A stretch of DNA of 64,000 nt from Pontederia crassipes (taxonomy: Eukaryota > Streptophyta > Magnoliopsida > Commelinales > Pontederiaceae): contig CM060188.1 in NCBI GenBank assembly GCA_030549335.1, positions 10,602,001 to 10,666,000 on the forward strand. Reading direction: 5' to 3'. The first letter of the stretch is position 1. Each line of letters begins with the position of its first letter. Positions 11,566 through 24,160 of the stretch are shown piece after piece. Below the pieces are notes generated by a model. The model saw only the letters and a program-made list of their open reading frames with translations, searched no databases and was not told the origin of the DNA. The position numbers and the translations under genes are program-made.

Positions 11566-12524
11566 TCAGTGCTCCTTTCCTGGATCGCTCATGAACCTGC
11601 TGACAACACTGACTGCATGAGCAATGTCTGGTCTTGTGCAAACCATGACATACATCAGACTTCCAACTGCACTAGCATATGGAACTCGAGACATGTACTC
11701 CTTTTCTGCTTTTGATATTGGTGCGAAGGCAACAGAAAGATGAACATTTGCAGCTGATGGAGTATTCAAAGGTTTCGCTCCTGACATTCCAAATCTGGAT
11801 AAAATCTTCTTAATATAATTTTTCTGAGATAAGAAGAGTTACCCTGTGCGCGATCCCTTAGAATTTCCATCCCCAGAATCTTCTGTGCTGCACCAAGATC
11901 CTTCATGTCGAATTCTGCACTGAGGAGCTTCTTCAGATTCTGAATGTCTGTCATGTCTCTTGCAGCAATAAGCATATCGTCGACATACAAGAGCAGATAG
12001 ATGGTCGAGCCATCCTTCACCTTCTTATGGTATACACAGCAATCATAGGGACTTCGACTGAATCCCTTACTGATCATGAAGCTGTCGAACCTCTTGTACC
12101 ATTGTCTGGGAGACTGCTTCAAGCTATACAGAGATTTCTTCAGACTGCAAACTTGATTCTCCTTTCCTGGAATGGAGAATCCCTCTGGTTGGCTCATAAA
12201 AATATCTTCTTCAAGTTCTCCATGGAGGAAAGCAGTCTTCACATCTAGTTGCTCGAGCTTTAAATTCTGATGTGCTACAAAAGCAAGTAGCACCATGATA
12301 GAAGTATATCTGGCAACAGGTGAGAATATCTCATTGTAGTCCACACCTTCTTTCTGACTATAACCTTTAGCAACTAGTCGTGCTTTGTATCTCGTGCCTT
12401 CAACTCTTGGAATTCCTGCTTTCTTCTTGAAGATCCATTTACAGCCAACAACCTTCCTGCCTTTAGGCAACTTGACCAGCTTCCACGTCTGATTCTTGTG
12501 AAGAAATTTCATCTCCTCACCCAT
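11566..12524 (-). pseudogene. Copia reverse transcriptase domain, frameshifted
   Basis: The frame at 12524-11766 begins at a GEEMKFLHKNQTWKLV-type segment and contains the YKARLVAKGYSQ, LDVKTAFLHGEL and YVDDM motifs, so the catalytic Asp pair is intact. A frameshift at about 11787-11850 moves the remaining RT segment (SAVGSLMYVMVCTRPDIA) to another frame. Confidence 0.88.
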
Positions 12525-12604
12525 AACAGCGATTCACTGTCCAGATTCGGCACATGTGATAGCATCCCTATAAGAGGACGGCTCTAGGGACTCCGCATCT
12601 TCAG

Positions 12605-13986
12605 CTACCTGTAGTTCATAAGCAACCATGTCCTCGAAACCATATTGATTAGGAGGACCCACTTCTTTGCGAGGACATCTAATACAATTGACTCATCTTC
12701 AGGTTGCTCATCAGATTCTTCACCTTCTGGTTCTGCTTCTTGATGTGATCCTTCAGCATCATTCTCAGTTGGAGTGATTTCAACCTCCACATGTTTACTG
12801 ACACTATCTCCAGCCTCCACCTTCAACTGAAGCATTGATGCTTCATCAAAGGTCACGCTTCTGCTGTGGATGACTTTGTGTTCTGAAGGAGACCAGATTC
12901 TGTAGCCCTTCACTCCTGCACCATATCCCATGAACACCCCTTCTTTGACCCTTGGCTCCAACTTCCCTTCACTGACGTGATAGTATGCAGAACAACAAAA
13001 AACTTTCAGACAAGTATAATCAGTAGGATTTCCTGACCATGCCTCAGTTGAAGTCTTGAGATCAATCGCAGTCGCCGGACTTCGATTCACCAAGTAGCAA
13101 GCCGTGTTAACAGCTTCAGCCCAGAATGTCCTATTCAGGCCAGCGTTAGAGAGCATGCACCTTGCCCTCTCCAGAAGTGTCATGTTCATTCGTTCTGCAA
13201 CTCCATTCTGCTGTGGAGTATCCCTAACTGTGCGATGTCTGGCAATGCCTTCATCTTTGCAGAACTGGTCGAATTCAGCAGAACAGAATTTCAAACCATT
13301 GTCAGTGCGAAGACGCTTCACTTTCTTCGACATCTGATTTTCCACCGGAACCTTCAACTGCTTGAAGGCCTTGAAGGACTCACTCTTGTGTTTCATCATG
13401 AATACCCAAGTCATCCTCGAGAAGTCATCAATCACAGATAAAAAATACCTCGCACCTCCTAATGATGGAACATGAGAGGGACCCCAACAATCGGCGTGGA
13501 TGTAGTCAAGTGTCGCCTTCGTCCTGTGCACTGCCTTGCCAAACTGAGACCTTCGTTGTTTGCCGAATACGCAGTGCTTGCAGAAGTTGATTTCAGATAT
13601 CTTCTTCTCTCCTAAAAAACCTCGTTTGCTGAGGATATTCATCTCGTTTTGACTCATATGCCCAAGCCGCATGTGCCACAGCCTGGACCTATCTGATTCG
13701 GATGAACTAGCCACTGCAGCAACGCCAAAGACTGTCTTGCCTTGTAATACATACAAGGACTTCTGTCTGACTCCCTTCAGAATCGTAGCATCACCCTTCA
13801 TGACCGTGAGGATGCCTCCAACAGCATTGATCTGACACCCTTAGAGTCGAGGACTCCAAGTGATATCAAATTCTTCTTCAGTTGCGGAACATGGCGGACA
13901 TCTGTCAGCGTCCTCACAAGATTGTCATGAGTCCTGATCTGCACAGAACCGATCCCAACTATCTGACATGACGCGTTATTGCCCAT
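12605..13986 (-). pseudogene. Copia integrase region (GAG-pre-integrase and DDE core)
   Basis: The frame 13801-12605 carries the zinc-binding HHCC region (RLWHMRLGHMSQNEM, then FCKHCVFGK) and the integrase core with the first Asp in HADCWGP, the second in LRTDNG and the Glu in NGVAERMN. The upstream frame 13986-13798 (VRHVPQLKKNLISLGVLDSKG) belongs to the same polyprotein but is offset by a frameshift or stop at about 13800-13840. Another break at about 12525-12610 precedes the RT. Confidence 0.88.
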
Positions 13987-14025
13987 GATGACATTTCCAC
14001 CGTCAGTCTTCTGATAAGATGAGAA

Positions 14026-14626
14026 TCAATCTTTATTCAGAGTCATGTGATAGGAACACCTCGAATTCAGAACCCAATTATCCTCCAGACATCCTTGATC
14101 AGAAGCAGCCAGAACCAAATCATCTTCGAAATTCCCTATTTCATGTGCCACCGCAGCGACGGGGGCCTTCTTCTTCTTCGGACAGTCTTTCTTCCAATGA
14201 CCTAGTTCCTTGCAGTAATTACAGATATCCTTCGCAGTGATTTTCTTCTTCTTGAATTTGGATTTCTTCGAATTCGAGGATTGTCCCTTCTCTACGGTCG
14301 ATATCAAACCCGCGGTCTGAATCTCTGCAGAATTTTCAGATGCCCTATGTCGAAGTTCACGAGTATGGAGCGACCTCGATTATCACCTCATCCGCCAGAC
14401 ACAATAGAATCATTGAGTGCACCTTCTCCTCCTGTGCCGCCAAAGTTGCGAGGTCGATCTCCTTTTCTTTGCCCTTCGAGTTTTCCTCCTTTGACTTGTT
14501 CTTCGACACGTTTGAGAGCGGCGCCCAAACTCCTTGTTGCTTCAAAAGCGCCCGCATCTTGATCTGCCACAACCCGAAACTGTTCCTGCCGTTGAACTTC
14601 TCCACACTCACGTTGTGCGATGCCAT
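14026..14626 (-). pseudogene. Copia gag and protease start
   Basis: The gag begins at ATG 14626 (MASHNVSVEKFNGRNSFGLW). After a frame change near 14310-14357, the next frame carries a CCHC zinc knuckle (CNYCKELGHWKKDC) and the protease region, where the expected DSG triad reads NSR (WVLNSRCSYHMT). Loss of the catalytic Asp would kill the protease. Confidence 0.87.
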
Positions 14627-14662
14627 CTCCCTGCTGATCGAGAATCGCTGACAAACCCTAAG

Positions 14663-14675
14663 GTTCTGATATCAG
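14663..14675 (-). other. Primer-binding site of copia element
   Basis: TGATATCAGAACC on the minus strand lies 3 nt inside the 5' LTR. It matches most of the initiator tRNA-Met complement TGGTATCAGAGCC. Confidence 0.8.
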
Positions 14676-14678
14676 TTT

Positions 14679-15113
14679 ATTACGAAAAGGGGGAGAGAGG
14701 GATCGCACGAAATACAGAAGAACACGAAGAGGAAAAATGGCGACGGCTCTTTGTTATGAAATAATGATGATTACAAGGATGAATCTCTGTCTAGACCCCT
14801 AAGGAGTTTATATAGGCACTCACTTTAAATAGGAATTACATACGGACTGGGACTCTAAATAAATCCCCTGAAAATAGGACATCTATCTCGTGATAAGGAA
14901 ATAAATCAAATCCGAATCACAAACAGAATACCCCTAAAAATTTTGCTTAGGGGGCTCCGCCCCCTTACAACCCCCGCAGGGGGATCCCCCTGATCATCCC
15001 TTGACCCCCCACAAGCTCGCTGACCGAGCAGCGAAACCCCCGTAAGAAAATTCTGCTGAACGCCTGATTATGTAGAGGGATCAATTGGATTCAGATTCAA
15101 GACATTATTAACA
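14679..15113 (-). repeat. 5' LTR of copia element
   Basis: 435 bp matching 10528-10964. On the plus strand it starts TATTAC (TG mutated to TA) and ends TTAACA. Confidence 0.92.
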
Positions 15114-15504
15114 TAATCATATTTCACTTATAATTTTACTGAAAATTAAAATTAGGAAAATATTAAGCAAATCCGCAAGGGGATAACTCGCTTTAATATT
15201 TCTTATGTGTACTTTTCATATACTATTTACTTAAATTGCATGAAGTTTAATCTTAATCATCAAATGTTAATTCTGATTTATAATTAAAATTATTTATACA
15301 TAAATAATGCAACACATATATGAATAGGTTAATTATAAATTTAAAGATAACAAATAAAATTTTCATGCGATGTCAATAAATAATAAATAGTTCACGCGTA
15401 TATTTAGTTCTTGTTTACATTGATATATTTTAAGTCCCAATTTAAGAAGAATTTAAACATTACTACTTGGGCACAACTTTCTCTTACAAAAAGATCAGAG
15501 ATTC

Positions 15505-15729
15505 AAAGTATTCAATTTTCAACAACAACAACAACAAAACCTTATCCCACTAGGTGGAGTCGGCTACATGGAGTCGGCTACATGGATCATATGACGCCAT
15601 TCGTTGATCCATGTTCATAAGATTCGACATGATTTTATATTGACTGTCGGGGCCTAACACAACCCTCCTCCTTTATCCGGGCTTGGGACCGGCTATAAAA
15701 TATAGGCGGAGTTAAAGTATTCAATTTTC
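15505..15729 (-). mobile_element. SINE with 16-bp target duplication
   Basis: The body is 15521-15713 (about 193 bp) on the minus strand, ending in a (TTG)n tail (plus-strand CAACAACAACAAC). It is flanked by a perfect duplication of AAAGTATTCAATTTTC at 15505-15520 and 15714-15729. The segments CCCACTAGGTGGAGTCGGCT and GGCTTGGGACCGGCTAT are typical of the Au-type SINE family found across plants. Family naming is from memory of the motif; the retroposition signature is direct. Confidence 0.82.
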
Positions 15730-16490
15730 ACTTTTTCCAATTTAGGAAATTACTTCGGATGGGGGTTCAATTTTACCCTCGTCCTCTGATGATATTTCTT
15801 AGTAAGAGTATCATACAATTGGTTTGCAGTTAAAAAAAAGGAAAAGATGGGCAAAATCTTTTATTAAAAAAACTCATCATCGAGGGGAAATGAAAAGGAA
15901 AAAAATAGTGATAAGTGAAATTTATTTCAAACTTACTACGGTTGGGTAGAGAAACTAAGAGGGCCATGCTGTTAATTGCATGATAATTCAGAACAAAACA
16001 ATGTTAAATTTTCAGGCGCTACAAGTTCCAGAGATGATGATTATGGCTAGTAATGTCATGGTTTAGCAAACATTATTATTAAAGAGTAACTAGTTGACAA
16101 ACCGATGCTAAGAACAATGAACTGCATAGACAAGGTAAGAGTATATGATGATTGACTATCATGTTACTATTCATTCATTTTGTTTTCAATTCTGTGTGAC
16201 AAAAAAAGTCAGCATATACGGAAAGGAAGACTTTGATTTGCACACTGCAAAGTCCGAGTTTGTGGTGGTTAGCCTCGAGTAAAGTCCAATTTCATCCGCT
16301 TACCATGATCTCACCTTCTAAGCTAATATGATTCGCATCCACCTTGTTAGAACCTAAGTTGCAGATACAATTGCTAGGCCAGTTACCTGTCCATGACGAG
16401 CACAATCAGTTGTCTCCAGAAATCAAACAAAATTTCTCAGATGTCAACCCATCGCAACATCGGATACATGATATTCTGTCCCAAATGATG
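15730..16490. other. Spacer, 3' side of UTR5-like gene
   Basis: No repeat ends or coding sequence were recognised. The part next to 16490 is probably the 3' UTR of the minus-strand transporter gene. Confidence 0.45.
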
Positions 16491-19400
16491 TCATGAGTCA
16501 TTTGCAGAGTTTGTATATGAACCACGAACTTGACTTGATGGCAAGAGCTTTTCCGGTTTGTTTCTTAAGAAGCTCTTTGTGTACAAAGAACCAAAAACAA
16601 CACCCTGTTCATAAGCATTTGACTCAAATTAAGTCCACATAAGGAGAAACTGAAGAAAATATATAATGTATAATTAAACTGCAGTATCTTGAACATTTGG
16701 AAAGTAATGCAAAAGATGAATGCTTGTATTTGGTATCATGAACCTCTACATTGTCCATTGAACAAGTTTATTTGAAATCAAGAAATTTGAAACTTGCATT
16801 GGAAGGGATGAGTTCCTCTATCCACTAAAGGCATTCAGAATTCTGATTTTACCACTTAATGCATGCATAAAGGTTAATGTAAAGCATATCTTTTGCATAT
16901 AATAAAACGTAGCTAAATAAATGAATTATTGTTAATACTTACAGCTCCGAACAACTGTTGCCAACTCAGGGGATGCGCAAACCAGACACATGAAAGCAAT
17001 ATGCTTACCAACTACACAAATATTTATCAACTTAACATCAAATATATTGAGAAATAAGAAAACTTGAAGATGCTGGAGGGCATATAATCGAACCTGTCTT
17101 GTGGTCATTATGGTAGCAAAGGTAAGAGCCCCAAATGTCCGGATAGTGTAGGAAATGAAGAACTGACTAGCTGTCGCTACCTGCAGATATATCGTAGTGA
17201 TGAATCCGATGTTGAACTGGGAAAATGAAACCTTGGCCTAGCTTTTAGGAACAAACGGAAATCAGAAAATTTCTTATTTGTCATCACTTGTCCTGAGAGA
17301 TTTGCACTTCATTCCCCCAAAACTGGAGTTTAGGACATCAGGAAGAAAATTCTGATGCTATAGACAACCCAATCCACTAGGTTGGCATTTTGGCAATATA
17401 AGAATAACAGTAATCACTCTGTGCTTACAGTGGACAGAAGCACTACATCATAGAAACAATCCTGATGGCGAAACATAAAGTCTACAGCTGAAAGAAGATG
17501 ACCCTGTATTATAAGTCCTGTATAAAAATGAAAACCAGCAATTAGCATACAGATATAACCATTAAAGGATAGAAGAAGAAAAATCACACGTAGAGAGGAC
17601 TTAATGATACTGAAAATGACTCATGAAAGGAAGAGAAAAATGAATGGTTATGTTCACACGCCATTACATCAGTCCTACACTTAACCATGAGAATGTTTCC
17701 TTTTTTTATTTTTTGAAATACTTCATCAGGAGAACACCAGTTACGTGATTGGAGATACGAAGATATTTGTATATCCTTGATCGTTATCCCTATCAGCATT
17801 GATTCCTTATACTAAAGAGTAAAGACCAAGGATATTAAGAGTTCTGAAGGAGAATGGACCATCAATTAACCTAAGATATCATTTCTCGGATAAAATGACC
17901 TAAGATATATGTTGTCTTCCAAACATGTTTTCCTCCACTTTTCAGTAATGCAATTGCTGTCACTAAAGCATTTATTACCAACACTTTTTCAGGAAACATG
18001 TTACCAACTTTTAAGACATTGCTCATACACAACAATAAATGAACAGAGATTCCATAATGAACTCGTTTGCTTTAATACAAAGAACACATTTATAATGCAT
18101 ATATAACTTGATTCACCTACATACATAGAAAAATATGAGGCCCAATTCATCAGTTTTTAAGTTACAATGACAGTCCAAAATGCATGTTTCTGATTGGACA
18201 ATCACAAGGAAAGTAAGAAGATATTAATAAGTAAAATTAATGTCAGTCTAACAATTACCACTTAAACTGAGAAGACAAGAACAAATTGTTGTGTAAAATA
18301 TTTGATTGTGTATCTCCATGTTGTAACCCTTGAAAAGCTTATCTTGAAATGTACTAGTAAAACCATCAAACCTGCCATTAAATGCCAGCAAACAGATACA
18401 ACATAAATGGAACAAGTCAGCAGAGATTGATGATGATAAATCATTAACCAAGCCATAAACTCAAATTTTTGGTACTTGGGAGCCGGATATTGTTTATATG
18501 ATAACTATCACGCATTTCATAATTATTCATAAACCAGAGTGCTAAGCAATGGAGACAACATAACATTAGATAAACAGTTAAAAAGGATATTACCCAAGAT
18601 AACCAAGCATAAGAGAAATTCCCCATATGGTGCTTTCTCTTCCGCTGCTATATGGAGAGACATCAGCTGATGCCTACATTCAAGAAACATGAACAATTCA
18701 TTGGATTACAAACAAGTACAGAGTTGATGCCTTCTAACAGTAACATTTTTTTTGGGTAGGGCCTTCTAACAGTAACATTTTTTTTGGTAGGGCCTTCTAA
18801 CAGTAACAAAGAGAATGTGCATATTCGGGGATGAAAAAAGATGACAGCTGACATTTTTCAAAAAAACTGAAAACAACCAGATGATCAAAATTAAGAAATG
18901 ACCAGAAACACACTTCAAGGGAATCAAAGCTTGGCACAAGTATTGATATTTCCAAAGTTTTATTATAAACAGACTATTTGACTATAAATTGCTTTATATC
19001 GCCTTATACTTTTCCTCAAATCCAATGGGACAATGGAACTGCCTTTTGTGCGATAGTAGCAGAACGATCAACTCTCATCAAGAAGAAATAGATATCAAAA
19101 TGATCTTAATTTATAAATAAAGAAAGTTAACCAGATCAATGTCTTTTCTGGAAAAATGATTGTCGTTAGTAGACAATGTTATGATGAAAACAATCAAGTT
19201 TTTTGAGGAGATGCATATCTTTAAGTTTAATCAATCAAGAAGCTCAAAGTTGTCTTAAAGAACGGCATCAGAACCCATCTTATCATATAAAGACAAAAAT
19301 AGGTAATAGAAATGGTTTTTTAGAGAAAATAGGTAATAGAATTAACATGATAGCAACGTTAGTTAAGCATATTTACACTGTCCGTACAGAATTTATGAGA

Positions 19401-21129
19401 AAATCAAATCTGTTATCTTTTGGCTCATGCCATTAATAGTAAAACGAGTTTAGCCAAATTAAACATAAAAATGGTCATGTTTTATTTCTACTTCCTACAA
19501 ATAAACTACACATAATCACCAAATAGAATAGAAGAAAGATCATTCTGAAGATATTTCACTTACAGCGTATAGGATGAACAAAGAGCAACCAACTGTAACC
19601 AGCATAGCAAATAAATAGTCCTTCCCATTGTATTTTTTCTGCATTATTATTGTTCCCCATACCTGAATTAACAACAAGTTGCATGTCATGAATAAGTGTT
19701 GATCATTAATTAATTATTATGCTTTCTAAATCACAATAATATCACAGCATTTAAGTTTTCCCAGTACGCTTTTGTTATATTTTTATAGACATAAGATTCG
19801 AAACCCATGATAAATGGCAAAGAAATTTCCTTGTCATGCTATTTGTAAACTAACATACAGGATTATGGAACTCCATATTTCCTTCGGCCCAATTAAAATT
19901 TTGTTTCATGCTACTTTCTTTTTTTTTTTTTTTTTTGAAATATGTTTCATGCTACTTTCTTTTGATTTTACTCCCTTATTTTTCCTTTCTTTGGATTATG
20001 TAATAAGTAAATGAAGAGGAAAAAAGAAAATAATCTTTTTAATAAATAAGAAAGGGCATTTATTACATGAATAGAATGCCACAAGTAAACTAACCATGAC
20101 AGGTATCATTTTTGCGCACTTCGCAAGGGTCTGAACTGGAAAACTCACGTATTTTAGGGCCTGAAACAATTAGTATTCATGTAAGACCACATTTTCTCGG
20201 GGCCCAACATTTAACTGAAGTGAAAATGAAACAGAAGAGGCAACATAACCGATGACTCGGCATCTTAATCATATATGTAAATATAAAGGTTATGTCAACC
20301 AACAAGATAGGCTACCTCATACTGGCAGGTCGTTGTCAGTATGTTAGAAATTGATATAGCACAGTATTTGTATATTGGTGCTACAGGGTCCAATGACTTT
20401 TTACTTGCCTGTGAAATGGCATGAAGAAAGTAAACAACCTGACAGATTTTATGGCGTCAAAGAGTATGCACAAAGATATGAAAAATTTACCAGTAAAACA
20501 CATGCAGAGACTGCGGATGTCGTGATACGATTACAAAAGACAAGAAAAAGTGAGTATCTAAAGAATTCTTTGTTATTGCCATAGGGAACTCTCATGATCT
20601 TTTCCTGCAAGAACCGTTCAATCAGAAGTTAGAGAAAGAACAATTGAATTGTCTTCAGACATTGAGGCTTTAATACAAACAGGATGATGACCCAAACTTA
20701 GTCGTCATCTTTTCTTGCGCTAAAAAAATGCCTTCATACATGAGCAACAGTTATGAAGGCTCAATCCCTCGATCAGAACCCAGAATGAGCAGATGACGCA
20801 TTTTGTGAATAGGAGTACACAAAGCACCAGACTACGAGAAAACATCCCCTAAACTCACAGCAAAGAAAATAACATGATCCATAGCGGATAAGCAATCGAA
20901 TCCGTCACTCCAGCTCAAAACTAAATTGTCAACAAGGGGTTCTACGCACGGCAAAAACATCACCCATCATCTAACAGAAGGAAACCTGGAGGACTCCGTA
21001 GATGACCAGTGTGGTCATGATCCCCACCACCGCGAACGCGCACTTCCAAATCCTACGAGGGCCGCCGCTCCCGGCCGTGGTCGCGGCGATTTCCTTCGTC
21101 TGCCCTGCGTCGCCCGGCTCCTCCCCCAT
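16491..21129 (-). CDS. UTR5: UDP-galactose/UDP-glucose transporter 5-like
   Basis: This gene encodes a multi-pass nucleotide-sugar transporter of the UAA/NST-KT family, expected to move UDP-sugars into the Golgi or ER lumen. Eleven exons can be read on the minus strand: 21129-20986, 20604-20491, 20408-20316, 20160-20095, 19662-19564, 18673-18594, 18371-18259, 17517-17429, 17180-17094, 17011-16943 and 16604-16491. Every intron is GT-AG and phases match, giving 355 residues without a stop. Family landmarks in order are IWKCAFAVVGIMTTLVIYG, EKIMRVPYG, LDPVAPIYKYC, CQYEALKYVSFPVQTLAKCA, VWGTIIMQKKYNGKDY, DVSPYSSGRESTIWG, GFDGFTSTFQDKLFKGYNME, ASQFFISYTIRTFGALTFAT, IMTTRQLVSILLSC and VFGSLYTKSF. 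ATG 21129 is the first ATG in frame; the longer frame starts only with TTG. Because exons are short, no long ORF marks the gene. Its first exon and promoter are copied at 24.2-24.6 kb. Confidence 0.94.
18730..18809. repeat. Short tandem repeat in transporter intron 5
   Basis: A unit of about 31-32 bp (CCTTCTAACAGTAACA plus a T run and GGTAGGG) occurs about 2.5 times at 18730, 18762 and 18793, just upstream of exon 6. Confidence 0.85.
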
Positions 21130-22145
21130 TATGCTCCCATCCAAAGAGCCACACGCAGGAAAACTTTGGAAGAGGAGAGAAGAGAAGAAAGGGGCGATTT
21201 TTGGGATCAAAGTTGACGCGTGTGAGGAGAGAGAGGAGAGAGGGAGAGAGACGGAGACGGGCGAATTAATTGGGCAGCGTAGTCCGGAGATCGCGAAGTC
21301 GACCCATTATTTTTCTAAACTATTTTATTATTATATATATATCTAAAATTCATAATATTTTGATTTTTGTTCCGACCATTTAAGATATAAAATAATTCTA
21401 AAATATATAATGAATTTAAAATCCTAAAATTTAAGTTGGAAAAAATTATTTTTTATCAATTAAAATTAAATCATCCTTCTAAATGATTAACATTTAAGTA
21501 TATATATATATGCCGACTCACCTAGTGGGATAAGACTTTGTTATATATATATTTATTATATATCAGGTGATTAGGATTAAAATTCTTTATTTAGAAAATA
21601 GTATTTATGTCTCTTAAATTTTTTTTAATATTTTTTTAAAATTCCTATTTTCTCTTCCTTCCTTTTCTCACTAGCCACTAGTCTCATATTTATTTTCCTC
21701 TGTTCTATTTATATCTCTTTCTTTCTTTATTTACATCTTGATTATCATATTTTAATCTTTGTAATTTCGATTTATTTTCCACGTTATTTACTAATGACCA
21801 TTCTCATTTCATCAACTTCTTTTTAGATATGCATTTTTTCACCTTAGTTTTTTTTTTTGTTCTTTTCATTTTTCGATCTATCTTCTCCTATTGTATTCTT
21901 CTTTTCTAAACATTTTACATTTTTTTGCCAAACACTCATAAAACAAGTAAGGTCAAAAATAACATTTAAACCTGTTATTGAAGTGGATAGTTGAGCTTTT
22001 AGATATATTCTATTCTACCAAATAGTTGACTCATATAATAATTAAGTTAACTTTTTATATTATGTCTTGTTCATTCAACAAACAACCACACCACCTGCAT
22101 TGATATCTTAATAATTTTACTCCTTTGCATTTGCATTTCAACTAT
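20926..22145. repeat. Segmental duplication, copy A
   Basis: This block (UTR5 exon 1, its leader and about 0.9 kb of upstream sequence) aligns in the same orientation with 24165-25500. Shared landmarks are the exon itself, GGGCGATTTTTGGGATC, ATTAATTGGGCAGC, ATATCAGGTGATTAGGATTA and TGTCTTGTTCATTCAACAAAC. Copies differ by substitutions and indels. Confidence 0.85.
21512..21545 (+). mobile_element. SINE 3' fragment
   Basis: GCCGACTCACCTAGTGGGAT and the following TAAGACTTTGTT match the 3' end of the SINE at 15.5 kb. It sits within a (TA)n tract. The duplicated locus at about 24.9 kb has only (TA)n here, so this fragment was gained in copy A or lost in copy B. Confidence 0.6.
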
Positions 22146-23039
22146 CGTCCTACTGTCCAAGACTGGACTTTTTTTTATCTTCGACCATTGAAATCAAACT
22201 AATTTTTGTTCTCACTGAAAAAAAGAAACTAAATTGTACTGTTATTGAATCAAATTTTATTTGGATGGATGCTACTAGTTCAAAATCTAACTTTATGATA
22301 TTATTTTTCGTTCGAATATCATCTAGACACATCTCGAGAGGAATATTTAAGTCCTCCTAATCCATTCTTCTAATATTCACATAATTTAAAAATTTCAAAC
22401 AAATTGATAAACGTATCATGCATGACATTGGAATTTGTTATAAATGTATCATGCATGACCGGTATAGTCTCTACGTGGATTTGGACAGCTCATGTATTGA
22501 TCGGTCGACCGGCATCTTGGATCGGTCGACCGATGTTGTCTCGACCTACCTGCTTGACTTCGATCGATAAGTTGACCGATCTGCATTATTTTGATCATAA
22601 CTTTCTACACAGTTATCCAAATTAGATAATGTTAGATTTTATGAATCGCTAACAGGATTCTCTACAGCTTTGACATTATGATTCATCCAGAATCTAATCA
22701 GATCATAGTTAATTATTTAATCAAATTATAGTGCATAAAGTTATTTATTTTATTTAAACTTTTTCAACATTTACTTTAATGTTTCGATATTTGTATCATC
22801 AAAATATAATTTAATATGACATTAAAACTTTAACCCAACAGTCGACCATTGCCGCCAACTCCACCACAAGTGCCATGGCCATTAAAACTCTTATTACGCA
22901 TTTCTCCCATACTATGTTTGACATTATTAACAATTTAATAAGCCGATAAAAGTTTAATGACGGATAACAATTTAATTAACAGATATCATGATTAGCGGTT
23001 AGAGGTTGTAACAAGTAAATGCTTGATAAACATAATAGT
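22146..23039. other. Spacer with small palindromes
   Basis: No gene is supported. GATCGGTCGACCGGCATC and ATCGGTCGACCGAT (about 22499-22534) are repeated palindromic boxes, and CGTATCATGCATGAC occurs twice near 22412 and 22445. Confidence 0.45.
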
Positions 23040-23540
23040 AAAGTTAGCTAATGAATATAAAATGACATAATTAGACATATGCCAAATTATTCAATTCAAG
23101 CACTATACAAATTCTATTGTAATATAATAAATAAATTACTTATATCTCAATTAAATAAAATAAAATTTCACAACTATTTTTTTGTTAAAATCTATAAAAA
23201 ATTATAATGATAATAAATTTTATATAATGCACCCATCATATAAAAATATAACAATTGTAATTAATTGATCATGAATACAAAAAGAAATATAGTTAAATGA
23301 TTATAAAATAAAATGAGAAAATAATAAGATAAGTTAGAAATAAATAATATATTTGAATAAAGTTAAAATTAGAAAAAATATTAATTGTTAGCCTCTAACC
23401 ATTAAACGCTAGTAGTAGTTTTTTAAATAATTTTATACGAAATGCTAAGTGCTACTTATTTTTGTCATTTACCAAATAAAAAAAATAAGCATTTGAATCA
23501 CTAAATGCTACTTGAGACGTTAATTTTGATGTTGTCAAAG
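23040..23540. repeat. Dispersed AT-rich repeat, copy 2
   Basis: Same family as 4990-5460 (see there); it shares ordered segments over about 450 bp. Confidence 0.55.
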
Positions 23541-23810
23541 TGCATGTTTTGTGTAAAAAAATTTAATTGGCAATGGGTGAAATTTTTGCATTATGTTTGT
23601 GATCTTTTTTATTTTTATTTTTATTTTTATATTTAATTTTTATATTTATATTATGATATATATATATATATATATATGAGATCATACCGTTTGATATACA
23701 AATAAGGAATTTCTCATTTTTTTTTGTTTTTTTTTTTCAATGTTCACATCCTTTGACCTTTCATGTCATAAATATCAATAACTAATAATCATGAATTATC
23801 ACAAAAAAGA

Positions 23811-24160
23811 CCTCCCAAATAGAGATGAGCAATATAAACCTCCGAAGAAGCACGCAGCAATCAGAGAAGAAATTGTAGGGAAACCTTAGTGGATGGTTAA
23901 ATGAAGAAGACGAAGTGGAAGAGGAGAGAAGAGAAGAAAAGGGCGATTTTTGGGGATCGAAGGGTTGACACGTGTGAGGAGAGATTGTGTGAAGAAAGGT
24001 TAGATTGTGTGCATCACTCGTAAACCATATCCCAAACTGTTCGGTGGCAATGGAGATCCAAGCTATTTCGCATTGCTTGGAAAATTCGATATAGCAAGAG
24101 GTAAACTGAAGACCGAAATCAACAAAAGGAACAACATTTCTCCAGCGACAGCAAAAAAAA
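23811..24160. repeat. Third partial copy of transporter leader region
   Basis: GACCTCCCAAATAGAG and a purine-rich stretch ending GGGCGATTTTTGGGGATCGA at about 23811-23990 match 24487-24600 and 21165-21237. The rest (24007-24160) is open in one frame but resembles nothing I know. Confidence 0.6.

Larger units (their letters stand above)
10528..15113 (-). mobile_element. Ty1/copia LTR retrotransposon, decayed
   Basis: This is a structurally complete element of 4,586 bp on the minus strand, flanked by a perfect 5-bp target duplication TAATC (10523-10527 and 15114-15118). LTRs are 10528-10964 and 14679-15113. A primer-binding site resembling initiator tRNA-Met and a polypurine tract are in place. 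Domain order is gag, protease, integrase, RT, RNase H, as in Ty1/copia; the protein style is like Tnt1/Tork-type elements. Several stops and frameshifts, plus a mutated protease triad, make it non-functional. The LTRs differ at scattered positions, so insertion is not very recent. It lies between MKP1 and UTR5. Confidence 0.95.

Noticed and set aside
20971..21210. Longer N-terminus for the transporter (start at 21210)
   Set aside because: The extended frame begins with TTG, not ATG, and the extra residues look like translated 5' UTR. ATG 21129 matches the family length.
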